NCBI GenBank assembly: GCA_036501365.1
Contig: DASYAL010000055.1
Coordinates: forward strand, 202,207 to 266,206
Reading direction: 5' to 3'
Source: CAIKMD01 sp036501365
Lineage (GTDB): Bacteria > Pseudomonadota > Alphaproteobacteria > ATCC43930 > CGMCC-115725
DNA: 64,000 nt
Below the pieces are notes generated by a model. That model had not been told where the DNA came from, ran no database searches, and worked only from the letters and a program-made list of their open reading frames with translations. A program made the translations under genes and the position numbers. Position 1 is the first letter of the stretch, and each line of letters begins with the position of its first letter. Of the stretch, positions 24,853-34,483 are shown one piece after another.

Positions 24853-25962
24853 ATGGCGGCCAATCGGAAAATCCTCTCGCTGCCCGGCGACGGCATCGGT
24901 CCCGAGGTGATGCGCCAGGTCAATCGTGTCGTCGAGTGGTTCGGCAAAAAGCGCATCGCCAGCTTCGATGTGACCGAGGATCTGGTCGGCGGCGCCGCCT
25001 TCGACAAATACGGTACGCCGCTCGCGGAAGAGACGATGAAGCGCGCGATGGAAAGCGATGCGGTGCTCTTCGGCGCGGTCGGCGGCCCGAAATGGGACAA
25101 CCTGCCTTTCGCGCAAAAGCCGGAGCGCGGCTTGCTGCGGCTGCGCAAGGACATGGATCTTTTCGCCAATCTCCGGCCGGCGCTGGTCTTCGATCCGCTG
25201 ATCGGCGCTTCGACCTTGAAGCCCGAGGTGATCGAAGGTCTCGACATCCTCATCATCCGCGAGCTGACCGGCGGCACCTATTTTGGCGAGCCGCGCGGCA
25301 TTACCACGCTCGCCGACGGCACGCGCCGCGGCGTCAACACTCAGGTCTATACGACCCCCGAGATCATCCGCGTCGGCCGCGTCGCTTTCGAGCTCGCGCG
25401 CAAGCGTCACAACAAGGTCTGCTCGGTCGAGAAGGCCAATGTCATGGAATCGGGTGTGCTCTGGCGCGAGGAAATGCAGAAGCTCCACGACGCCGAGTAC
25501 AAGGACGTCGAGCTCTCGCATATGTACGCCGACAATTGCGCGATGCAGCTCGTGCGCAACCCCAAGCAATTCGACGTCATCGTCACCGACAATCTCTTCG
25601 GCGATCTCCTCTCGGATTGCGCGGCGATGCTGACGGGCTCGCTCGGCATGTTGCCGTCGGCGTCTCTGGGCGCGCCCGATTCGAGCGGCCGGCGCAAGGC
25701 GCTCTACGAGCCGGTCCACGGCTCAGCGCCGGACATCGCCGGCAAGGACGCGGCGAATCCGCTTGCCTGCATGCTCTCGTTGGCGATGATGCTGCGCTAT
25801 TCCTTCGATATGAAGGAAGAAGCCGACCTCGTCGAGAAAGCGGTGAACAGCGCCCTCGCCTCGGGCGTGCGCACCGGCGACATCATGCAGCCGGGCATGA
25901 AGCGCGTCTCGACCACCGAGATGGGCAACGCGGTTTTGGCCGAGCTCGCGAAGCTGGCTTAG
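24853..25962 (+). CDS. leuB: 3-isopropylmalate dehydrogenase
   Basis: 369 residues. LPGDGIGPEVMRQVNRVV, LLRLRKDMDLFANLRPAL (substrate Arg residues), ELTGGTYFGEPRG, the metal-binding DNLFGDLLSDCAAMLTGSLGMLPSA and NAD-binding HGSAPDIAGKDAANP mark it clearly. It oxidises and decarboxylates 3-isopropylmalate to 2-ketoisocaproate. The ribosome site GGAGGAG precedes ATG 24853. Confidence 0.97.
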   Translation: MAANRKILSLPGDGIGPEVMRQVNRVVEWFGKKRIASFDVTEDLVGGAAFDKYGTPLAEETMKRAMESDAVLFGAVGGPKWDNLPFAQKPERGLLRLRKDMDLFANLRPALVFDPLIGASTLKPEVIEGLDILIIRELTGGTYFGEPRGITTLADGTRRGVNTQVYTTPEIIRVGRVAFELARKRHNKVCSVEKANVMESGVLWREEMQKLHDAEYKDVELSHMYADNCAMQLVRNPKQFDVIVTDNLFGDLLSDCAAMLTGSLGMLPSASLGAPDSSGRRKALYEPVHGSAPDIAGKDAANPLACMLSLAMMLRYSFDMKEEADLVEKAVNSALASGVRTGDIMQPGMKRVSTTEMGNAVLAELAKLA

Positions 25963-25990
25963 TTTTTCGACACTATCCTAGCACCTGATA

Positions 25991-26068
25991 CGTCGTGCCC
26001 GGCCTTGTGCCGGGCATCCACGTCGTGGAACAAACTCGTGGATGGCCGGGACAAGCCCGGCCATGACG
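25991..26068. repeat. Dispersed palindromic repeat after leuB
   Basis: Inverted repeat with a left arm 25991-26022 (CGTCGTGCCCGGCCTTGTGC...) and right arm 26037-26068 (ending CCCGGCCATGACG), each arm carrying its own internal small palindrome of GCCCGGC type. This is another widespread alphaproteobacterial intergenic element. It separates converging leuB and the luciferase-like gene. Confidence 0.78.
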
Positions 26069-26088
26069 ATAAGATAGGTGCAGGAACT

Positions 26089-27138
26089 CTACCTGAACGC
26101 CGGCCTCACCTCTTCGGCGAAGCGCGACATCTCGTCCTTCACCTGGCTGTGCGGCTTCAAGCCGACGTTGAAATAGAGGATCACCTCGTCGAAGCCGGCC
26201 GCCTCGACCTTCTTCAGCGTGTCGATGATCTGCTGCTTGCCGCCGAGCAGGACTGAATTCTCGGTGAGGTCCTCCGGCTTCACATGGTGCAGTCGCTCGG
26301 TCATCTCGACCATGTAGCGGTAGGAGGGCGGCGCGGTCTTGGGATCGCTCGGGAAAGCCGGGATCACACATTCCTTGTAGTAGCGGATCTGCCGCGCTCT
26401 CTGAGCGGCCTCCTGTTCCTTATTATCCGCAAAGTGCGTGAAATAGCTGCAGATGAGCCGGCCGGGCTTGGCGCCGGCGGCGCGACACGTCTCCTTGTAG
26501 AGATCGGCGACCTGCTTCAGCCCGCCATAGCTCATCGCCGCCGCGAACGGCGCGACGACCAGGCCGCAATTGAGCCTCGCCGCGAGCTCGATCGAGGGCT
26601 TGGAGAAGGAGGCGACATAGGCCGGGATCGGCTTTTGCACCGGCTGCGGCGTGATCGAGACGTTCTCGAAGGAATAATATTTTCCGTTATGCGTGACCGG
26701 CCCTTCGCCCGCCCATAAGCGGCGCACGATCTCCATGCCTTCGTTGAACATCGCCTGATTGTCGGCGAAAGAGACGTGGAACGGTGCGTATTCGCGCGAA
26801 TCGTAGCCGCGGCCGGCGGCGAAATCGACGCGTCCGCCCGACAGCAGATCGAGGCTCGCCCATTGCTCGGCGACGCGGATCGGATGATGCAGCGGCAGCA
26901 CCGTCACCGCCGGCGCGAGGCGGATCTTCTTCGTCCGCGCCGCGGCATAGGCGAGGGTTAGATCGGGACAGGACAGCACGCCGAGCGAGCTGAAATGGTG
27001 CTCGCCGATCCAGGCGGAGTGGAAGCCGAGGGCGTCGGCATGCAGCGTTTCGTCGAGGATGTCGGCGACGAACTGGTTTGCGCTGCGCGAATTGTCGAGA
27101 TAGTGATTGTCGCTCAGCGTGAAATAGCCGAATTCCAT
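26089..27138 (-). CDS. Luciferase-like (LLM class) flavin-dependent oxidoreductase
   Basis: 349 residues from ATG 27138, after a GGAGGAATG-type site. The TIM-barrel LLM core appears as FHSAWIGEHHF, IRLAPAVTVLPLHHPIRVAEQWASLDLLSGGRVDFAAGRGY (split here) and later GGKQQIIDTLKKVEAAGFDEVILYFN. These use reduced FMN or F420 to oxidise organic substrates. The substrate is unknown; there is no partner flavin reductase nearby. Monocistronic, divergent from prsK across a 200-bp AT-rich spacer. Confidence 0.87.
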   Translation of the reverse strand: MEFGYFTLSDNHYLDNSRSANQFVADILDETLHADALGFHSAWIGEHHFSSLGVLSCPDLTLAYAAARTKKIRLAPAVTVLPLHHPIRVAEQWASLDLLSGGRVDFAAGRGYDSREYAPFHVSFADNQAMFNEGMEIVRRLWAGEGPVTHNGKYYSFENVSITPQPVQKPIPAYVASFSKPSIELAARLNCGLVVAPFAAAMSYGGLKQVADLYKETCRAAGAKPGRLICSYFTHFADNKEQEAAQRARQIRYYKECVIPAFPSDPKTAPPSYRYMVEMTERLHHVKPEDLTENSVLLGGKQQIIDTLKKVEAAGFDEVILYFNVGLKPHSQVKDEMSRFAEEVRPAFR

Positions 27139-27255
27139 CACATTCCTCCGATGCCGCGCGCGACTGTACCGCGCCGCCGCTGCGGCGCGAAGCCTCGGCT
27201 GCGGAGGGCCCGACACAGGGCGCCACAGCGGCCGCGGCCGGGATGCGTCTCGGTA

Positions 27256-27275
27256 GTATTAATTAATCCTAATAC
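27256..27275. promoter_or_regulatory. Inverted repeat upstream of prsK
   Basis: GTATTA / TAATAC perfect 6-bp arms around ATTAATCC, within the only AT-rich patch of the 27139-27363 spacer and 20 bp before the predicted -35. A candidate operator for prsK or the divergent oxidoreductase. Confidence 0.35.
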
Positions 27276-27295
27276 CTAAAATTGTCGCTGATTTA

Positions 27296-27324
27296 TTGGT
27301 TAATTGTAGGCTCTTTGCTATACA
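27296..27324 (+). promoter_or_regulatory. Sigma-70-type promoter for prsK
   Basis: TTGGTT, 17-base spacer, TATACA. The expected start of transcription is near 27331, which leaves too little leader for the upstream TTG (27340) and supports ATG 27364 as the prsK start. Confidence 0.5.
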
Positions 27325-27363
27325 CCAATACATTATTACTTGGAAAGTTCTTCGACATCCGGT

Positions 27364-29418
27364 ATGTATGTTTCCATGCCGATGACGCCTGTGACCGCGT
27401 GCGCGCTGCTTTGCGCGATCCTTTACGCTGGGCTGGTGGTGCTCAGCCCGTCGCGCCGGCCGCTCGGCCGCGAGAGCGCGGTGGCTGCGCTCGCCTGCGC
27501 GCTGACCGCCGGCTGGGGCGTCGCGCTTGCCAGCGGCGACGCCGCGCTGGCAGGGGCGCTGCCCGCGCTCGAGGCCGCGCCATTCCTGGTCTGGACGATC
27601 TTCCTCTCGATGCTGATCGCGCCCAGCCTCGATAAGCGCATCGATCCGCGGCTGCGCCTGGCGCTGCTGACGACGCCGGCGGCTCTCGGCGTCGCGGTCG
27701 TTTGGCACGACATCCTTTTCGCGCTTCGCTTCGGCGGCGGCGCGCTGCCGCCGGCCCAGATCATCGGCCGCGAAGGCATGGCCATCTTCGGCCTGCTCCT
27801 GATCGAGAATCTTTTCCGCAACACCGCTGCTCGCCGGCAATGGTACGTGGTGCCGCTCGCGATCGGCCTCGGCGGGCTCTTCGCCTATCAGCTCTTCCTT
27901 TATTCGGACGCGCTGCTCGCCGGCGCGGTGAGCGCGCCATATGCCGCGGCGCTGCCGGCGGTGAACGCGCTGATTGCGCCGTTCCTCGCGCTGAGCTTCC
28001 TGCGCAATCGCGGCTGGAAGACCGGGGTGCAGCTCTCGCAAACCGTGGTGCTGCACAGTCTCACCCTCATCGCTTCGGGCGTGATGCTGCTCGCCGTCGT
28101 TACCGTCGCCGGGCTGTTGCGCACTCGCGGCGGCGGCGAATGGAGCGAGGTGGTCGAAGTCGCCGCACTGTTCGGCAGCCTGCTGATTCTCGCGGCAATC
28201 ATCTCCTCGGCCGGCCTCAAGGCGCGGCTGACCTATCTGATCCGGCGCCATTTCTTCGCACGGCGCTACGACTATCGTGCCGAATGGATGAATTTCATCG
28301 ACACCTTATCGATGCGCGCAGCAGGCGAGGATCTGAAGCGCCGCGCGATCGAGGGCATCGCTAATGTCGTCGCTGCGCCGGCAGGTGCGCTATGGCTGCG
28401 CGAGGGCGTGGCCGAGAACGGCGATTTCGTCCCGGTCGCGCTCTGGAACATGCGGCTGCCGAGCGACGCCGCTGTGCCGGCCGACAGCGCCGTCATCAAG
28501 GGTTTCCGCGACGGCTTCTGGATTCAGGAATTCCCGCACGCGATCGCCGACCCGGCGCTCGGCGAATGCTGGCTCGCGGTGCCGCTGGTGCCGCAGGGCC
28601 GGTTGATCGGCTTCATCACCCTCGCATCGCCGCGCGCGGCCACGAAGCTCAACTGGGAAAGCTTCGAGTTGCTGCGCGCGCTCGCCCGCCAGGCGGCGAG
28701 CTATATCGCCGAGGAGAGGCTCGATCAGCAACTCCAGGATTCGCGCCGGCTCGAGGAATACGCCAAGCGCTTTGCCTTCGTCGCCCATGACCTCAAGAAT
28801 CTCGCGGCGCAGCTTCGCCTGGTCGTGGTCAACGCCCAGCGCCATGGCGACGATCCCGGCTTTCGCGCCGATGCCTTCGAGACCATCCGTCATTCGGTCA
28901 CGCGCATGACCGACCTCCTCCATCGGCTGCGCGCGAACGAGCGGACCGCGGCCACTTCGAACGGTACCATCGACGCGGTCCCGGTCATCCTGCATCTGCT
29001 CGCGGCGCGGGGGCCCGAGCGGGCGCGCATCCGCTGCGCGTTCGAATGCGTCAGCGCGATGGTCGCGATCGATCCCGACGGACTCGGCTCCGCGGTCAAG
29101 TTGCTGCTCGACAATGCGATTGAGGCCTCGCCGGCGGATGCCAGCGTCTCGCTCGACATGCATTGCCGCGACCGCAATCTCGTGATCGAGATCGTCGATC
29201 AGGGCGCGGGCATGGATGTCGAGTTCATCCATGGCGAGCTCTTCCGGCCGTTCCGCTCGACCAAGGCCGACGGCTACGGCATCGGCGCCTATCAGACGCG
29301 GGAATTGCTGCGCATGGCCGGCGGCGACCTCGATGTCGTCAGCGCGCCCGGCATCGGCACGACCATGCGCATCATTGTGCCGCTGGCGAAGGAAACGGCC
29401 GTCTCCTCGGCCGCCTAG
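27364..29418 (+). CDS. prsK: PrsK-type membrane histidine kinase (PEP-CTERM/XrtA-associated family)
   Basis: About 684 residues. The N-terminal half has roughly eight hydrophobic helices, then the conserved LTYLIRRHFFARRYDYRAEW joint, a GAF-like domain (DLKRRAIEGIANVVAAPAGALWL), and a kinase core with FAFVAHDLKNLAAQLRL (His-box), LLDNAIEAS, VDQGAGMD and the ATP lid. This architecture is that of the PrsK family linked to exopolysaccharide/PEP-CTERM systems. Start is uncertain (ATG 27364, 27376 or 27382; TTG 27340). prsR follows 4 bp later. No exosortase is in the window. Confidence 0.85.
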   Translation: MYVSMPMTPVTACALLCAILYAGLVVLSPSRRPLGRESAVAALACALTAGWGVALASGDAALAGALPALEAAPFLVWTIFLSMLIAPSLDKRIDPRLRLALLTTPAALGVAVVWHDILFALRFGGGALPPAQIIGREGMAIFGLLLIENLFRNTAARRQWYVVPLAIGLGGLFAYQLFLYSDALLAGAVSAPYAAALPAVNALIAPFLALSFLRNRGWKTGVQLSQTVVLHSLTLIASGVMLLAVVTVAGLLRTRGGGEWSEVVEVAALFGSLLILAAIISSAGLKARLTYLIRRHFFARRYDYRAEWMNFIDTLSMRAAGEDLKRRAIEGIANVVAAPAGALWLREGVAENGDFVPVALWNMRLPSDAAVPADSAVIKGFRDGFWIQEFPHAIADPALGECWLAVPLVPQGRLIGFITLASPRAATKLNWESFELLRALARQAASYIAEERLDQQLQDSRRLEEYAKRFAFVAHDLKNLAAQLRLVVVNAQRHGDDPGFRADAFETIRHSVTRMTDLLHRLRANERTAATSNGTIDAVPVILHLLAARGPERARIRCAFECVSAMVAIDPDGLGSAVKLLLDNAIEASPADASVSLDMHCRDRNLVIEIVDQGAGMDVEFIHGELFRPFRSTKADGYGIGAYQTRELLRMAGGDLDVVSAPGIGTTMRIIVPLAKETAVSSAA

Positions 29419-29422
29419 CACA

Positions 29423-30784
<1,362 letters not shown>

Positions 30785-30791
30785 GCGCCGG

Positions 30792-31214
30792 TTAGGGTGC
30801 GCGCCCGCCGAGCTTCTCGAGTCCTCGCGCGACGAAGCGCTCGAGCCGCACCCCCATAAGATAGCCAATCTGCGCCGGCGGCGGGATTCGCCGAGTCCGG
30901 CGCAGCGCCGCTTCGAAGCCGAGCGATGGCCGCTGCGCCAGCCACACCAGCGCGATGAGCTCGCGTCGCGCCTCGGGCGATAGCCGCGTTATTGCCTGCT
31001 CGAGGCGCTGCCGCTCGTCGCTCTCGAACGCGGCGAGGTCGACCGCATCAGGCTTGATCAAGACAGAAACCGGCGGGTCGGCCGCGCGCCCGCTTTTGCG
31101 CCCAATGCCGAGATAGCGGACCATCGCCTGCTCGTCGCGGCTGCGCCGCCGCGATACCTCGGCGATGGCCAGTGCCTCGGCGATCTCAAGCGCGTGCAAC
31201 ATCGCGCCAATCAT
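30792..31214 (-). CDS. DUF3775 family protein
   Basis: About 140 residues from ATG 31214. The C-terminal half, RRELIALVWLAQRPSLGFEA followed by PPAQIGYLMGVRLERFVARG, is the DUF3775 pattern, and the N-terminal PPVSVLIKPDAVDLAAFE fits too. No enzymatic residues stand out and function is unknown. It converges on prsR (7 bp apart) and diverges from the dead HtrA gene at 31314 over a 99-bp spacer. The ribosome site is weak and ATG 31202 is an alternative start. Confidence 0.6.
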   Translation of the reverse strand: MIGAMLHALEIAEALAIAEVSRRRSRDEQAMVRYLGIGRKSGRAADPPVSVLIKPDAVDLAAFESDERQRLEQAITRLSPEARRELIALVWLAQRPSLGFEAALRRTRRIPPPAQIGYLMGVRLERFVARGLEKLGGRAP

Positions 31215-31313
31215 AGCGCGCCGGTCGGTCTCGCGACTCTCCTGGCCATCCGGCGGATGGCGGGCGATGCAGCTTCGCGCCATATCGCTTGCATGCAGCC
31301 AGCGGAGAACGCA

Positions 31314-32189
31314 ATGACCGAAACCCCCGATCCCTTGACCCTCTTATCCGACCGTCTTGCCGCGCTGACCGAGCGCGCGAGTGCCGGCATTGTCGGCGTC
31401 CGCGGCGGCGGTCGCCGGCCGATCAGCGGCATCCATTGGCGGCCTGGTATCGTCGTGACCGCCGAGGAAGCGCTGGAGCGCGACGAAGGCATCGAGATCG
31501 TCGCCGCCGACGGCACACGGCGCGCCGCCACCCTCGCCGGGCGCGATCCCAGCACCGATATCGCGGTGCTGCGCTTCCAGCCCGATGACCTTCCGGTCGC
31601 GGCGCTCGGCGATGCTGCCAGCCTCCGCACCGGACATTTCGTGCTGACGGTCGGCCGGCATGAGCGCGGCGCGCTCGCCGCGTCGGGTATCGTCGCTCTC
31701 GCCGGCGGCGCCTGGCACAGCGCGCGGGGTGGCGCGATCGATCATCTCGTCCGTCTCGATCTGCGTCTCGCACCGGCCGCCGAAGGCGGCGCCTTGGTCG
31801 ATACCAAGGGACAGGTGCTCGGCATGGCGGTGACCGGGCCGCGCCGCCGCGCCCTCGCTATTCCGCGCTCGACCATCGATCGGGTGGTCGATCAGCTCCT
31901 CGCCAAAGGGCATATCGCGCGCGGCTATCTCGGCGCCGGGCTGCGGCCGGTGGCGCAGCCGGCGGGCGTCCTCGCAATAAGCCTCGATTCCGACGGCCCC
32001 GCGGCCAAGGCCGGCCTGTTGGTCGGCGACATCATCACGGCCTGGAACGGCAAGCCGGTTGGCCGCGTGCGCGAGGTGATGCATCTGCTGCCGCCGGACT
32101 CGGTGGGCAGTACGGTCGAGCTCGGTCTTATCCGCGGCGGCGCACCGGCAAAGCTCAGCCTCACCATCAGGGAGCGGCCGGGAAAATAG
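31314..32189 (+). CDS. Catalytically inactive HtrA-like (trypsin-PDZ) pseudoprotease
   Basis: 291 residues with the chymotrypsin-like fold of HtrA (10-195) and one PDZ domain (205-290: GYLGAGLRP, GPAAKAGLLVGDIITAWNGK). Alignment to the neighbouring active protease places Glu52 (IVVTAEEAL) where the catalytic His should be, keeps Asp82 (DPSTDIAVLRF), and places Glu157 (APAAEGGALVD) where the Ser of GNSGG should be. It cannot be a serine protease. No signal peptide, so probably cytoplasmic. First of three same-strand genes; ATG 31314 follows GGAG. Confidence 0.85.
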   Translation: MTETPDPLTLLSDRLAALTERASAGIVGVRGGGRRPISGIHWRPGIVVTAEEALERDEGIEIVAADGTRRAATLAGRDPSTDIAVLRFQPDDLPVAALGDAASLRTGHFVLTVGRHERGALAASGIVALAGGAWHSARGGAIDHLVRLDLRLAPAAEGGALVDTKGQVLGMAVTGPRRRALAIPRSTIDRVVDQLLAKGHIARGYLGAGLRPVAQPAGVLAISLDSDGPAAKAGLLVGDIITAWNGKPVGRVREVMHLLPPDSVGSTVELGLIRGGAPAKLSLTIRERPGK

Positions 32190-32231
32190 CCGGGCTTTGG
32201 CCTTGCCCGTGCCGCATCCCACATAAGGGCC

Positions 32232-32843
32232 ATGCCCAGCTTTGCGGTCTTCGCCGTCGAGAGCGCCCGCCGCGGCGCTCTCGAAGCCGTGGCGCGGCGT
32301 GAAGGCACGCTCATCGACGGTGCCGGCGATCGTGACGCGCTGCGGCGGTTGCTCGAGCGCCGGCTGATCGACATCGTCCTCGCCGCGGGAATCGATGCCG
32401 AGACGCTGGCGTCGCTGACGGTGCGTCACCCCGCGACGCGCTTCATCCTCCTCGCCGAAGACAGCGAGGCGCTCGACTTGGTTCTCGCCGGCGGCGCGGC
32501 CGTTTTGCCGCGCGAAGCCGGTGCCGCGGCGATCGCCTCCGCCGTGGTGGCGATGGGATCGGGGCTGCGGCTGATCCCGGACCTCGCGCTCGACCGTTTG
32601 CGTGCTTTGGCCGGCGTCCAGCCCGTGGCGACCGAGGACGAGATGCCGGTACTCACGCCGCGCGAGCATGAGGTGCTGGCGGCGATGGCCGACGGCGCGT
32701 CCAACAAAGTGATCGCGCGCCGGCTCGGTATCTCGTTCCACACCGCGAAATTCCACATCGCTTCGATTCTCGCCAAGCTCGATGCCGATACCCGCACCGA
32801 GGCACTGGCGCGCGCCGCGCGCATGGGACTGGTCATGCTCTAG
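32232..32843 (+). CDS. LuxR/NarL-type regulator with degenerate receiver
   Basis: 203 residues. The C-terminal HTH is clear: LTPREHEVLAAMADGASNKVIARRLGISFHT (split) and ILAKLDADTRTEAL. The N-terminal 120 residues have receiver-like alternation, but the strand that should carry the phospho-Asp reads LIDIVLAAGID with no Asp at the acceptor position, and the N-terminal acidic pair is missing (FAVFAVESA). Control is therefore probably by protein contact or expression rather than phosphorylation. It lies between the dead and active HtrA-like genes. Confidence 0.83.
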   Translation: MPSFAVFAVESARRGALEAVARREGTLIDGAGDRDALRRLLERRLIDIVLAAGIDAETLASLTVRHPATRFILLAEDSEALDLVLAGGAAVLPREAGAAAIASAVVAMGSGLRLIPDLALDRLRALAGVQPVATEDEMPVLTPREHEVLAAMADGASNKVIARRLGISFHTAKFHIASILAKLDADTRTEALARAARMGLVML

Positions 32844-32883
32844 CCTTGGCAAGGCGGCGGGCGATCACCATCTGTTGGTCCCC

Positions 32884-33885
32884 ATGACGAACATCAACAC
32901 CATCGATCAACTCCAACCCGATCCCGCTTCCCCTGCCACCTCGACCGCCGATGACCTCGCGGCCTTCGATGCCTATTCGCGCGCGGTGATCGGCGCCGTC
33001 GACAAGGTCGGTCCGGCGGTGCTGCATCTCCAGGTCGAGGCGCAAAAGGGCCATGGCGGCAGCGGCTCGGGCGTCGTCTTCACCCCCGACGGCTATGTCC
33101 TTACCAACAGCCATGTGATCGCCGGCGCCAAGCGCATCACCGCGAACTTCCCCGACGGTCGCGCGCTGTCGGCCAGCATTGTCGGCGACGATCCCGACAC
33201 CGATCTCGCGGTGCTGCGCTTGGACGGCGAGACGCCGGTCTGGGCGCGGCTCGGCAGCTCGCGCGATCTGCGCGTCGGCCAGCTCGTCGTCGCGATCGGC
33301 AATCCCTTCGGCTTCCAGTGCACGGTCACCGCCGGCGTCGTCAGCGCCTTGGGCCGCAGCCTGCGCTCGCGCTCGGGGCGGCTCATCGACAGCGTCATCC
33401 AGACCGATGCCGCGCTCAATCCTGGCAATTCGGGCGGGCCGCTGGTCAATTCCGCCGGCGACATCATCGGCATCAACACCGCCATCATCGCGATGGCGCA
33501 GGGCATCTGCTTCTCAATCTCGGCCGACACCGTCGAGTTCGTCGCCGCGCGTCTCATCCGCGAGGGCCGGGTGCGGCGCTGCTATATCGGCGTCGCCGGC
33601 CAGAACGTGCCGGTGCCGCGCAAGGTCGTGCGCTTCCATGGCTTGGCGCGCGAGAGCGGCGTGCTGGTGCAGAACGTGGCGCAGGACGGCGCGGCGGCGG
33701 CGGCAGGGCTGCTCTCGGGCGACATCATCGTCGAATTCGACGATCATGCCGTCGGCGATATCGACGCGCTGCATCGCCTTCTGGTCGAAGACCGGCTCGG
33801 GGTCTCGGTGCCGATGGTGGTGCTGCGCCGCGAGCTGAAGCTCACTCTGCCGGTGGTGCCGCGGGAAATCCCGCCGGCAGCATGA
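32884..33885 (+). CDS. HtrA-like serine protease with PDZ domain (no signal peptide)
   Basis: 333 residues. The intact triad is His77 (YVLTNSHVI), Asp107 (DPDTDLAVLRL) and Ser183 (NPGNSGGPL). One PDZ domain follows (GVLVQNVAQDGAAAAAGLLSG-like). The N-terminus (MTNINTIDQLQPDPASPATS) is polar and shows no signal or membrane anchor, unusual for HtrA/Deg proteases, which are mostly periplasmic. Thus either a cytoplasmic protease or one exported by another route. ATG 32884 chosen; the frame is open upstream but overlaps the regulator gene. Confidence 0.88.
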   Translation: MTNINTIDQLQPDPASPATSTADDLAAFDAYSRAVIGAVDKVGPAVLHLQVEAQKGHGGSGSGVVFTPDGYVLTNSHVIAGAKRITANFPDGRALSASIVGDDPDTDLAVLRLDGETPVWARLGSSRDLRVGQLVVAIGNPFGFQCTVTAGVVSALGRSLRSRSGRLIDSVIQTDAALNPGNSGGPLVNSAGDIIGINTAIIAMAQGICFSISADTVEFVAARLIREGRVRRCYIGVAGQNVPVPRKVVRFHGLARESGVLVQNVAQDGAAAAAGLLSGDIIVEFDDHAVGDIDALHRLLVEDRLGVSVPMVVLRRELKLTLPVVPREIPPAA

Positions 33886-33888
33886 GCT

Positions 33889-34455
33889 TCAGTTCTGCTT
33901 TCCCGTGCTGAGCTCGGGCCAGAGCCTGCGCGCGATCTCGCCGTCCTCGGCGAAAGCATGGCAGGTGTTGAGGAGGCGTGGCTTGCGCGACGCGTCAGGG
34001 CTGCGCCCCTCGGCCCGCGCCATGCGGCTGCGATGGGGGAAGATGGTCTGGAAGGCAACCGTCGCGAGGCGTCCGATCAGCTCGACATGATGGGTACAGC
34101 CGGCGACGCCACCGAACAACTCGAACACTCGGGCATTGAAGCCCTTCGCGATCTTCAGGCCCTTGAGCTGCTGGAAGTTCGGCAGAATGGCAGGGCAGAC
34201 CGCATAGGGGCTGTGGTCGGTCGCGGCCTCGACGCCCTGGATGGTCAGGCCGTCGTCGACGATGAGCCGCAGCCACATCTCGTGGATGAACTCACCGGGC
34301 TTCACCTCGCCGCGATACTCGTTGCCGAAGGCGTAGCTCTTGCCGTCGGTCAGGCGGCCTTCGATGTCCCAGAGGCCGTCGCTTCGCTTATAGCCGTGAC
34401 ATTCGATGCGTCTCGTATGGATCAGCTCGCGCGGTGCGGCGTCGGGCAAGGGCAT
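33889..34455 (-). CDS. DUF2889 family protein
   Basis: 188 residues from ATG 34455. RELIHTRRIECHGYKRSDGLWDIEG (split), FIHEMWLRLIVDDGLTI, and the FGGVAGCTHHVELIGRLATVAFQT region match DUF2889, a widespread family of unknown biochemical function, sometimes found with aromatic-acid catabolic genes. There are conserved His/Cys residues (CTHHVE) but no known catalytic motif. It converges with the HtrA-like gene (3 bp apart) and is 28 bp downstream of aroB in the same direction. Confidence 0.78.
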   Translation of the reverse strand: MPLPDAAPRELIHTRRIECHGYKRSDGLWDIEGRLTDGKSYAFGNEYRGEVKPGEFIHEMWLRLIVDDGLTIQGVEAATDHSPYAVCPAILPNFQQLKGLKIAKGFNARVFELFGGVAGCTHHVELIGRLATVAFQTIFPHRSRMARAEGRSPDASRKPRLLNTCHAFAEDGEIARRLWPELSTGKQN

Positions 34456-34483
34456 GACATGCTCTTTCGGGAATTGGGAAAAG

